Shown: piece after piece, positions 1-5,015 of the stretch
Layout: each line of letters opens with the position of its first letter
How positions within the stretch are numbered: the stretch's first letter is position 1
NCBI GenBank assembly: GCA_013813605.1
Contig: JACCRL010000312.1
Coordinates: 1-5,015, forward strand
Direction: 5' to 3'
Source of the DNA: Gemmatimonadaceae bacterium
GTDB lineage: Bacteria > Gemmatimonadota > Gemmatimonadetes > Gemmatimonadales > Gemmatimonadaceae
DNA: 5,015 nucleotides
Notes under the pieces: generated by a model
The model's input: only the letters and a program-made list of their open reading frames with translations
Told to the model about the DNA's origin: nothing
Databases searched by the model: none
Made by a program: the position numbers and the translations under genes

Positions 1-2
1 TT

Positions 3-278
3 CCAACGGCGGCCTATTGGCGAACCGTCTTCGAGCAGATGGTGGCCGGCGGATTTACTTTTCGCTACATCCCCAACGACCTGATCCACGGCCTGGTGAA
101 GCCCTTCGTGTTCGGGGGAATCATTGCGCTGACCGGCTGTCACTATGGGTTGAAGACGACGGGTGGCACGGAAGGCGTCGGCGTGGCGACAACGCGCACG
201 GTGGTGACGGCCAGCATTCTCATTCTCGTGGTGGATTACTTCATCACCCAGATACTCCTCGCGTTCCTCGGATCATGA
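3..278 (+). CDS. mlaE: MlaE-type ABC permease, C-terminal part (5' end outside window)
   Basis: The inner-membrane permease subunit of an MCE (Mla-type) lipid ABC transporter moves phospholipid between the inner membrane and the MCE ring. Only the last 91 residues are in the window, about a third of a usual ~260-residue MlaE. The reading frame is open from base 3, and no start is visible. The visible part carries the family's conserved C-terminal region: a loop with DLIHGLVKPFVFG (visible residues 26-38), a hydrophobic stretch around 34-47, a glycine-rich segment GLKTTGGTEGVGVATT (49-64), and a last hydrophobic helix around 66-88. The product ends in LAFLGS. Its TGA stop overlaps the ATG of the ATPase gene (ATGA, 275-278), which is typical of coupled permease/ATPase pairs. 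The family assignment rests on these motifs plus the MlaF and MCE genes that follow. Whether the substrate is phospholipid or another lipid cannot be read from the sequence. Confidence 0.9.
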   Translation, partial: PTAAYWRTVFEQMVAGGFTFRYIPNDLIHGLVKPFVFGGIIALTGCHYGLKTTGGTEGVGVATTRTVVTASILILVVDYFITQILLAFLGS

Positions 279-1198
279 GCGACGAAGACGACCGCAGAGC
301 GAAGCCTGAGCGGCGCGACCCCCAGGCGCCGGAAAAGGGATCGATGCCGCGACGCGCCGGCGACTCGCATCGCGTTCGCGCGGCCATCCGGGATGAGCTC
401 GAAACGCTGGCGGAAGCAAAATCCGACGAGGCACCCCCCACGCCAGGGGAGGGACGCGACCCGGCACGGACCGTCATTGCGCTCGAGAATGTGTCGCTGG
501 GGTTCGACCAGCCGATTCTGGAGGATGTGTCGTTCTCGGCAAAGGGCGGAGAGACGATCGTCGTCGTCGGCGAGTCGGGCACCGGCAAGTCGACGATACT
601 CAAGCTGCTGCTTCGCCTGCTCGTGCCCGACAAGGGGCGAGTGTGCATCGACGGCGACAACATCACCGACCTCACCTTTAACGAAGCGCTGGAAGTGAGG
701 CAGAAGATGGGAATGGTGTTCCAGGGAGCGGCGCTCTTCGATTCGATGACCGTGTTCGAGAACATCGCCTATCCGCTGCGCGAGCATACCAAGCTGACTG
801 ACGACGAGATCGAGGAACGGGTGCGAGAGAAGCTTTCATTCGTCGATCTCGAGCCCGAGAAGGTCATGGACCAGATGCCGGCCGAGCTCTCGGGAGGCAT
901 GAGGAAGCGTGTCGGCGTCGCCCGGGGGATGGCGAACAATCCGGAGATCATGCTCTATGACGAGCCGACCTCGGGTCTCGATCCGCTCACCACCGGGACG
1001 ATCACTTACCTTATCCTCAAGCTGCAGCGCGAGCTCGGCGTTACCAGTGTCGTTGTCTCGCACGACATCAGATCGTCTTTCCGGATGGCGAGCAAGATCG
1101 CCCTCCTGGCGGAGAAGCGCATCGCTTTCTTCGGGACGCCGGAAGAGATGACCGGCAGCGACGACAAGTACATCCGTGAATTCCTCGGCGGGTTCTGA
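275..1198 (+). CDS. mlaF: MlaF-type ABC transporter ATP-binding protein
   Basis: Cytoplasmic ATPase that powers the MlaE permease. The product has 307 residues from the ATG in the ATGA overlap with mlaE. All nucleotide-binding motifs are present: Walker A GESGTGKST (99-107), Q-loop Gln150 in MVFQ, signature LSGGM (205-209), Walker B IMLYDE (225-230, catalytic Glu230), D-loop SGLD (233-236) and switch His263. The segment FQGAALFDSMTVFENI (149-164) is typical of the MlaF/MCE-ATPase subfamily. The ABC domain starts only near residue 66. The first ~65 residues are charged and rich in Arg, Glu, Asp and Pro, and make the protein longer than E. coli MlaF (~269 residues). The frame is also open upstream to base 17, but that part lies inside mlaE and is not expected to be used. 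A second in-frame ATG at 344 is preceded by purine-rich AAGGGA (335-340), only three bases away, so a shorter product is possible. Family confidence is high; start confidence is moderate. Confidence 0.93.
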   Translation: MSDEDDRRAKPERRDPQAPEKGSMPRRAGDSHRVRAAIRDELETLAEAKSDEAPPTPGEGRDPARTVIALENVSLGFDQPILEDVSFSAKGGETIVVVGESGTGKSTILKLLLRLLVPDKGRVCIDGDNITDLTFNEALEVRQKMGMVFQGAALFDSMTVFENIAYPLREHTKLTDDEIEERVREKLSFVDLEPEKVMDQMPAELSGGMRKRVGVARGMANNPEIMLYDEPTSGLDPLTTGTITYLILKLQRELGVTSVVVSHDIRSSFRMASKIALLAEKRIAFFGTPEEMTGSDDKYIREFLGGF

Positions 1199-1225
1199 GC
1201 AACATTCGGTGATAACTTTCGAACG

Positions 1226-2203
1226 ATGAAAAGATCGTCATTCATTACCTGGGACCAGCTGAAGGTGGGGGCGCTGATAATCATCGCGCTCCTCATTACC
1301 GGTGTCGCTGTGCTCAAGCTGGGCCAGCAAGGGAATATCTTTGCCAAGCGCTACACGCTCACCAGCTTTCTCGGCAACGCGAGCGGGCTGCGTGTCGGCG
1401 GGGGCGTGACGGTGGCGGGACAGCTTGCCGGCAACATCAAGGCGATCGAGTTCCTGCCGCCCGACACGGACACGCTGCGAAATGTCCGCCTCATTCTCGA
1501 AGTGAACCAGGAGCTTTCCGCGCAGGTGCGGAAGGATTCGCGCGCCAAGATCAAGACGCTCGGTCTGCTCGGTGACAAGGTGTTCGACATCAGCCCCGGC
1601 ACGCCCAGCTTCCGGCCACTCAGGGAGGGCGACACGCTGATCATCGTCCCGTCGATCGACTACGAAGCCGTGGTGCAGCAGGCTTCGGGGGCGATCACGG
1701 AGGTTGTGGGGCTGACCGCCGACATCAAGAAGATGACGGGCGCGATCTCGCGCGGTGAAGGCACGATCGGGCAGCTCGTTACCAACCGGCAGTTGTACGA
1801 TCAGATCAACAATACGCTGGCACATACCAGCGCTCTGATGACGAAGCTGGAAAACCCCCGCGGGACAGTCGGCAAGCTGCTTAACGATCCGGCGTTGTAC
1901 AACAGCGTCAATCGCACGCTGAACTCGGTTGACACCCTGATCGCTCAGATCGGCTCAGGGGACGGCACCGTCGGGAAGCTGCTGAAAGATGACAGCCTGT
2001 ACGTGCAGCTCGTCAGCATCGCCTCGACCACCGACGCGCTCGTGAAGAACCTCTCGCAGGGGAACGGAACGATCCAGAAGCTGTTCACCGACCAGCAGCT
2101 ATACGACCAGCTCGTGAAGGCGGTGACGGAGCTGAATGCCGTGCTCGTCGACGTAAGACGTGACCCGAGACGGTACACAAAAGGAATGATCAAGGTATTT
2201 TAG
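1226..2203 (+). CDS. mlaD: MlaD-like MCE-domain protein with 34-residue repeats in its tail
   Basis: Periplasmic lipid-binding component of the Mla-type transporter (325 residues). Family members form rings on MlaE through the MCE domain. The order is: short cytoplasmic N-terminus, one membrane anchor around 13-31 (VGALIIIALLITGVAVL), one MCE domain around 40-125 with VGGGVTVAGQLAGNI (57-71) and GLLGDKVFDISPG (113-125), a linker helix, and a helical tail. The tail (177-312) holds four repeats with the pattern GT(I/V)-x-KL(L/F)-x-D-x-x-LY. The glycines fall at 179, 213, 247 and 281 and the Leu-Tyr pairs at 190, 224, 258 and 292, so the period is exactly 34. It ends in DPRRYTKGMIKVF, like the terminal Pro-Arg-Arg-Tyr motif I recall from other single-MCE proteins. 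It starts 27 bases after mlaF. The only ribosome-binding candidate is a weak GGTGAT (1208-1213), which is rather distant. No mlaB or mlaC homologue follows. The symbol reflects family resemblance; orthology to E. coli MlaD (~183 residues) is partial because of the long tail. Confidence 0.9.
   Translation: MKRSSFITWDQLKVGALIIIALLITGVAVLKLGQQGNIFAKRYTLTSFLGNASGLRVGGGVTVAGQLAGNIKAIEFLPPDTDTLRNVRLILEVNQELSAQVRKDSRAKIKTLGLLGDKVFDISPGTPSFRPLREGDTLIIVPSIDYEAVVQQASGAITEVVGLTADIKKMTGAISRGEGTIGQLVTNRQLYDQINNTLAHTSALMTKLENPRGTVGKLLNDPALYNSVNRTLNSVDTLIAQIGSGDGTVGKLLKDDSLYVQLVSIASTTDALVKNLSQGNGTIQKLFTDQQLYDQLVKAVTELNAVLVDVRRDPRRYTKGMIKVF
1754..2161 (+). repeat. Four tandem 34-residue (102-base) protein repeats in the MCE protein tail
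   Basis: Residues 177-312 of the MCE protein divide into four 34-residue units, beginning near bases 1754, 1856, 1958 and 2060. Each has a Gly-Thr turn followed 11 residues later by Leu-Tyr, then a hydrophobic helix with Leu/Ile/Val spacing (for example TLNSVDTLIAQI). The first unit has GQLV where the others have GKLL or QKLF. The units have diverged at the DNA level, so this is an old protein repeat and not a recent DNA duplication. A helix-turn-helix stack extending the periplasmic tail is the likely structure, by inference. Confidence 0.88.
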
Positions 2204-2206
2204 AAT

Positions 2207-3205
2207 GTGATCAAGACGTATGAGCTCGATGTCGTCGTAACGCGCGGCGAAGCAACAGAATCACGGCATCGGGTGCATGCGGCAGTAGTGTCGGATGGTG
2301 AGCAGCTGACGGGAGCTGCGCTCGAATCCAGTTGCTCCACCTTCTGGCGCTCGTGTGCCAAACCCTTCCAGGCCCTCCCGTTCCTCAATTCCGGCGGTCT
2401 CGACGCCCTGGGTTGGGGCGACGAACAGCTTGCGGTGATCTGCGCCTCCCACGGCGGCGAGCCCGAGCACGTCGCGATCGTCGAGCGAATGCTGCAGGAC
2501 ATTGGGCTGGAAGAGGGCGACCTTGCCTGCGGCGCCCACGATCCTTCGTCCCAGCGCGGCGGGCGAATCCTGCGCGAGACGAACGGCCGCCCCACCCGGC
2601 TCCACAACAACTGCTCCGGGAAGCACACCGGCATGCTCGGCTGGGCGCACCACAAGAGCTGGGCGACGCGTGGCTACGAGCGCAGCGACCACCCCGTTCA
2701 GCGCTGCATACTGAACGAGATTTCGCTGTGGTCCGACCTCCCCTGCAACAAGATCGACCAGGCGATAGACGGTTGCGGCGTTGTCGTGTTCGGCATGACG
2801 CTCGAGCGAATGGCACGGGCGTACTCGCGCTTTGCCGTTGCCGCGGCCCGCGGCGAGGAAGCGCCGCGCCGCATCGTACGGGCGATGACGGCCCATCCGT
2901 TTCTGGTCGGTGGGACCGACCGGATCGATTCGGTGCTCATCTCGGAATCCGGTGGCCGGGTCATCTCGAAGGTAGGGGCCGAGGGAGTACACTGCGCGAT
3001 GCTGACGGAGCAGGGGATCGGAGTCGCGATCAAGGTCGAGGATGGATCGCAGCGGGCGCAGTTCCCGGCACTGATTCGCCTGCTCGTTGAGCTCGATGCC
3101 CTGCCAAAGCCGCTTCCGCCGCGCATCGCCGAGTTCATGCGCAAGCCGCTCAAGAACACGCGCGGAGAGTCCATCGGCGAAGTGATGATGCTGGCCGACA
3201 GATGA
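2207..3205 (+). CDS. Type II asparaginase, Rhizobium etli AnsA-like (Asparaginase_II family)
   Basis: Predicted to hydrolyse L-asparagine to aspartate and ammonia in the cytoplasm. No signal peptide is visible. This 332-residue family is unrelated to the E. coli AnsA/AnsB fold and shares a serine-hydrolase-like fold with glutaminases. The landmarks recalled from the R. etli enzyme (Ser48, Lys51, Cys135, Lys138, Cys189) have counterparts: RSCAKP places Ser49 and Lys52, NNCSGKH gives Cys136 and Lys139, and IDGCG gives Cys190. Other family features are HRVHAAVV (21-28), CASHGGEPEH (79-88), CGAHDP (108-113), GTDRID (236-241) and KVEDGSQRA (276-284). The start is GTG at 2207, three bases after the MCE stop. 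An in-frame TAG lies just upstream, so no longer start exists. AAGG (2192-2195) is a plausible ribosome-binding site at 11 bases. The stop overlaps the next gene as ATGA. Its position behind a lipid transporter does not explain its role. Substrate specificity is inferred from the family. Confidence 0.9.
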   Translation: MIKTYELDVVVTRGEATESRHRVHAAVVSDGEQLTGAALESSCSTFWRSCAKPFQALPFLNSGGLDALGWGDEQLAVICASHGGEPEHVAIVERMLQDIGLEEGDLACGAHDPSSQRGGRILRETNGRPTRLHNNCSGKHTGMLGWAHHKSWATRGYERSDHPVQRCILNEISLWSDLPCNKIDQAIDGCGVVVFGMTLERMARAYSRFAVAAARGEEAPRRIVRAMTAHPFLVGGTDRIDSVLISESGGRVISKVGAEGVHCAMLTEQGIGVAIKVEDGSQRAQFPALIRLLVELDALPKPLPPRIAEFMRKPLKNTRGESIGEVMMLADR

Positions 3206-3849
3206 TGAGCGCGCCCCGCGCCGCTCCGGATACAGTGCACGAATTGCCGGCATCGCTCCGCCACGCAGTGAGAATTGCCGGCGCGATCGCTGGCGCGGGC
3301 GAGAAAACGCTGCGCGTCGTAATGACCGAAGCCCTTGGAGAGATCGAGCCATCCATCGTCGATGAGATCATCATCCAGTCGTACCTGTTCGCGGGATTTC
3401 CCCGCACGCTCAATGCGGCAAGGTGCTGGCGCACCGTCTCGGGATTCGCGGCACCAGCGACCGATCCCGTTGCTTCGGCGCCCAACCTGGACGAATGGCG
3501 GCGACAGGGTGAGAAGACCTGCGCCGTCGTCTACGGTGAGTCCTACGAGCCGCTGCGTGAGAACGTTCGCGCGCTCCACCCGGCGCTCGACGAATGGATG
3601 ATCGCGGACGGCTACGGGAAGGTGCTGTCGCGGCCGGGCCTGGAGCTCCGCATCCGCGAGCTTTGCATCGTTGCGGCTTGCGCCGTCACGTGCCAGCAGC
3701 GGCAGCTCCACTCGCACCTCCATGGCGCGCTCAACGCCGGCTCCGATGTCGCGGAGATTGGCGCCGTGCTCGACTCGCTGAGCGACCTGATTCCTGCCGG
3801 GGAGCTGCCGAAATTTCGCCAGCTTCTGGTTCGGGTGGGGCGGGCCTAG
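3202..3849 (+). CDS. Carboxymuconolactone decarboxylase (CMD) family protein, two CMD halves
   Basis: A 215-residue, probably cytoplasmic, all-helical protein. Two CMD-like halves are visible. The first is around 45-78 and contains the segment IIIQSYLFAGFPRTLNA (56-72). The second is around 137-195 with GYGKVLSRPGLELRIRELC (137-155), QLHSHLHGALNAG (168-180) and an EI pair at 185-186. The linker between the halves has VYGESYEPLRENV (110-122) and HPALDEWM (126-133). CMD-family proteins include gamma-carboxymuconolactone decarboxylases and AhpD-like peroxidase partners. The AhpD redox pair CxxC is absent: Cys160 and Cys164 are spaced CxxxC, so AhpD-type peroxidase activity is doubtful. Cys155, His170 and His172 are the best candidates for conserved functional residues. 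No aromatic-degradation genes are nearby, so a true protocatechuate-pathway role is not supported. The start could be the ATG at 3202 (ATGA overlap with the asparaginase stop) or the adjacent ATG at 3205, and the difference is one residue. Function is unknown beyond the family. Confidence 0.78.
   Translation: MMSAPRAAPDTVHELPASLRHAVRIAGAIAGAGEKTLRVVMTEALGEIEPSIVDEIIIQSYLFAGFPRTLNAARCWRTVSGFAAPATDPVASAPNLDEWRRQGEKTCAVVYGESYEPLRENVRALHPALDEWMIADGYGKVLSRPGLELRIRELCIVAACAVTCQQRQLHSHLHGALNAGSDVAEIGAVLDSLSDLIPAGELPKFRQLLVRVGRA
3834..3840 (+). promoter_or_regulatory. Ribosome-binding site supporting the GTG start of obg
   Basis: GGTGGGG lies eight bases before the GTG at 3849. It supports that GTG over the much longer open frame reaching back to 3594. 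It sits within the last codons of the CMD gene, so obg translation is probably coupled to it. Confidence 0.5.
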
Positions 3850-4868
3850 TGTTCATCGATCGCGCGGTCATACGGGTTGAAGGGGGGACGGGTGGCTCCG
3901 GCTGCACGTCTTTCCGGCGCGAATGGCGCACGCCGATGGGAGGTCCAGATGGCGGCGAGGGCGGCCGTGGCGGAAGCGTGATCGTGCGCGGAGATTCCAA
4001 CCTCGCGACGCTTCTCGACTACACGTACCGCGACAACTGGGTCGGCGGCCGGGGTGAGCACGGCATGGGCTCCAATAAGTCCGGGCGCTCCGGCGACGAT
4101 GTGGTGATGCCCGTACCACCGGGGACGATTCTCCGCGATGCCGCGAGCGGCGAGATACTGGCAGAGGTGCTCGAGGATGGGCAGAAGCTCGTCATCGCGC
4201 AGGGCGGCAGGGGCGGGAAGGGCAACAGCTTCTTTGCCACCGCCACCCACCAGTCCCCGCGCGAATGGCAGCCGGGCGAAGAAGGTGTGGTGCGGAAGCT
4301 CGAGCTGGAGCTCAAGCTCATCGCCGATGTCGGACTCGTCGGCCAGCCGAACGCGGGGAAGTCCACCCTCCTGTCCGTCATTTCGGCGGCTCGACCGAAG
4401 ATCGCCGACTACCCATTCACGACTCTCGCCCCGAACCTCGGCGTCGTGCAGCTCAGCGATCACCGCACCTTCGTCGTCGCCGACATTCCAGGCATCATCG
4501 AGGGAGCGCACGAGGGCAAGGGACTCGGACTGCAGTTCCTGCGGCATATCGAACGAACCCGCATCCTCGCTTTTCTTATCCCCATCGACGCGATGGACTG
4601 GCAGGCGGAATATGACCAGCTGCGCCATGAAATCGCCGAGTACTCGGCCGACCTGGCGGCCAAGCCTCACTGCGTTGTTTTCACGAAGCTGGACCTCTTG
4701 GGCGAGGACTATGCCCCGCCCATCGAAGCGCCGGAAGCCTTCGGCCGGTTTGCCATCAGCGCCGCCGCGCGGGACGGTCTGGATCCGCTGCTAAGTGCCT
4801 GGTGGAGCGCATTGCTCAAGCTAAGACACAACGTTAGACCCAACGCCGTAACTGTAGCACTGCCTTAA
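3849..4868 (+). CDS. obg: GTPase Obg/CgtA, 50S ribosome assembly factor
   Basis: Essential cytoplasmic GTPase that binds the 50S subunit and links ribosome maturation to the stringent response and cell cycle. The product has 339 residues. The glycine-rich Obg fold (1 to ~157) begins MFIDRAVIRVEGG and has CTSFRRE (19-25), GGPDGGEGGRGG (31-42) and a second Gly-rich turn QGGRGGKGN (118-126). The GTPase domain follows: G1 GQPNAGKST (165-173), G2 in DYPFTTLAPNLG (187-198), G3 DIPG (212-215), G4 TKLD (279-282, Thr in place of the usual Asn) and G5 SAA (304-306). There is no OCT domain; the protein ends soon after the G domain, a common short form. The start is GTG at 3849, sharing one base with the CMD stop (TAGTG). 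It gives the standard Obg N-terminus and has GGTGGGG eight bases upstream. The last 15 codons, from 4821, use A/T third positions in 9 of 15 and include two AGA codons, unlike the rest of the gene. Confidence 0.97.
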   Translation: MFIDRAVIRVEGGTGGSGCTSFRREWRTPMGGPDGGEGGRGGSVIVRGDSNLATLLDYTYRDNWVGGRGEHGMGSNKSGRSGDDVVMPVPPGTILRDAASGEILAEVLEDGQKLVIAQGGRGGKGNSFFATATHQSPREWQPGEEGVVRKLELELKLIADVGLVGQPNAGKSTLLSVISAARPKIADYPFTTLAPNLGVVQLSDHRTFVVADIPGIIEGAHEGKGLGLQFLRHIERTRILAFLIPIDAMDWQAEYDQLRHEIAEYSADLAAKPHCVVFTKLDLLGEDYAPPIEAPEAFGRFAISAAARDGLDPLLSAWWSALLKLRHNVRPNAVTVALP

Positions 4869-4886
4869 GGTTGGGTGACCCAACCT
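4868..4886 (+). promoter_or_regulatory. Perfect 19-base inverted repeat covering the start codon of the next gene
   Basis: AGGTTGGG (4868-4875) pairs exactly with CCCAACCT (4879-4886) around TGA, giving an 8-bp stem with a three-base loop. It begins at the last base of the obg stop codon and contains the GTG start (4875-4877) and part of the AAGG ribosome-binding site (4867-4870) of the downstream gene. No run of T follows, so a standard intrinsic terminator is unlikely. As RNA it could hide the start until ribosomes ending obg open it; as DNA it could be an operator. Function is inferred; the symmetry is directly visible. Confidence 0.55.
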
Positions 4887-5015
4887 GACCTCACACTAAG
4901 CGGCCGGGTAGAAACCTGGCGAAAGGGCGACGCGCGGTTTCCGCTCTCCCTCGACGATCTTCCGCAACCGCCACGCATGCTCTACGCGGTGGGTCGCGCC
5001 GACGTACTGCAAGCC
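4875..5015 (+). CDS. dprA: DprA/Smf-like DNA-processing protein, N-terminal 47 residues (3' end outside window)
   Basis: If the assignment is right, DprA binds incoming single-stranded DNA and loads RecA during natural transformation. Only 47 residues are visible: a short lead of about 15, then WRKGDARFPLSLDDLPQPPRM and LYAVGRADVL. This resembles the entry of the DprA Rossmann fold, where a Tyr/Phe-Pro-x-x-Leu segment leads to a Pro-Pro pair and then Leu-Tyr/Phe-x-x-Gly. The start is GTG at 4875, six bases after the obg stop. The same frame has the obg TAA upstream and no other credible start. AAGG (4867-4870) is four bases away, which is close. Most DprA proteins carry an extra N-terminal domain of roughly 60-100 residues before this segment, and this one appears to lack it. 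The call rests on a short match and could be wrong. Confidence 0.6.
   Translation, partial: MTQPDLTLSGRVETWRKGDARFPLSLDDLPQPPRMLYAVGRADVLQA

Noticed and set aside
17..274. Open frame extending the MlaF reading frame 86 codons upstream of its ATG
   Set aside because: It lies wholly inside mlaE in another frame, has no similarity to an ABC domain, and the ATGA junction at 275 is the expected start.
2261..3352. Long minus-strand open frame (363 codons) opposite the asparaginase gene
   Set aside because: It has arginine-rich composition typical of the reverse strand of GC-rich coding DNA and no recognisable motif, and it conflicts with a gene having intact active-site motifs.
2698..3723. Minus-strand open frame (341 codons) across the asparaginase/CMD junction
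   Set aside because: It spans two well-supported + strand genes and has no domain signature; it is a product of low stop-codon frequency in GC-rich DNA.
3594..3848. Open frame extending Obg upstream by 85 codons
   Set aside because: It overlaps the conserved C-terminal half of the CMD gene, and the standard Obg N-terminus begins exactly at the GTG at 3849.
3846..4670. Minus-strand open frame (274 codons) opposite obg
   Set aside because: The + strand encodes all Obg and GTPase motifs here, and the antisense translation shows nothing recognisable.
4863..4870. CCTTAAGG palindrome over the obg stop codon
   Set aside because: An eight-base palindrome is common by chance; it is adjacent to the longer inverted repeat but has no independent support.
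4868..4886. Intrinsic terminator after obg
   Set aside because: The stem is followed by TGACCTCAC and not a T-run, and a coding frame with a DprA-like match begins inside it.

Overview
This is a GC-rich window, with third codon positions mostly G or C, and it is almost entirely coding on the + strand. It looks like a chromosomal housekeeping region of a Gram-negative (diderm) bacterium. The diderm assignment rests on a retrograde-lipid/MCE (Mla-type) ABC transporter. The tail architecture of the MCE protein and the mix of neighbours would fit Gemmatimonadota or a related lineage, but that placement is inference and was not tested by any search.

Layout: (1) 3-278, the C-terminal third of an MlaE-type permease, cut by the window edge; (2) 275-1198, an MlaF-type ATPase with an unusual charged N-terminal extension; (3) 1226-2203, an MlaD-like MCE-domain protein anchored by one N-terminal membrane helix, whose C-terminal part holds four copies of a repeat with an exact 34-residue period; (4) 2207-3205, a type II asparaginase of the Rhizobium etli AnsA kind (not the E. 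coli AnsA/AnsB fold) with its key Ser, Lys and Cys residues present; (5) 3202-3849, a carboxymuconolactone-decarboxylase-family protein with two CMD halves; (6) 3849-4868, the ribosome-assembly GTPase Obg/CgtA; (7) 4875-5015, the start of a gene whose first 47 residues resemble the entry to the DprA/Smf Rossmann fold, cut by the window end.

The genes are packed tightly. There are ATGA overlaps at mlaE/mlaF and asparaginase/CMD, a TAGTG overlap at CMD/obg, and gaps of 3, 6 and 27 bases elsewhere. They are probably one transcription unit with translational coupling. The first three genes form an inner-membrane lipid-transport complex. The other four have no obvious shared pathway with it or with one another.

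No mobile element, tRNA, rRNA, CRISPR array or wholly unknown system is visible. No stretch longer than 27 bases lacks a gene. The least ordinary signals are the regular 34-residue repeats in the MCE protein and a perfect 19-base inverted repeat lying over the GTG start of the last gene. One arm of that repeat has a second possible partner inside the 3' end of obg, where codon use also changes.
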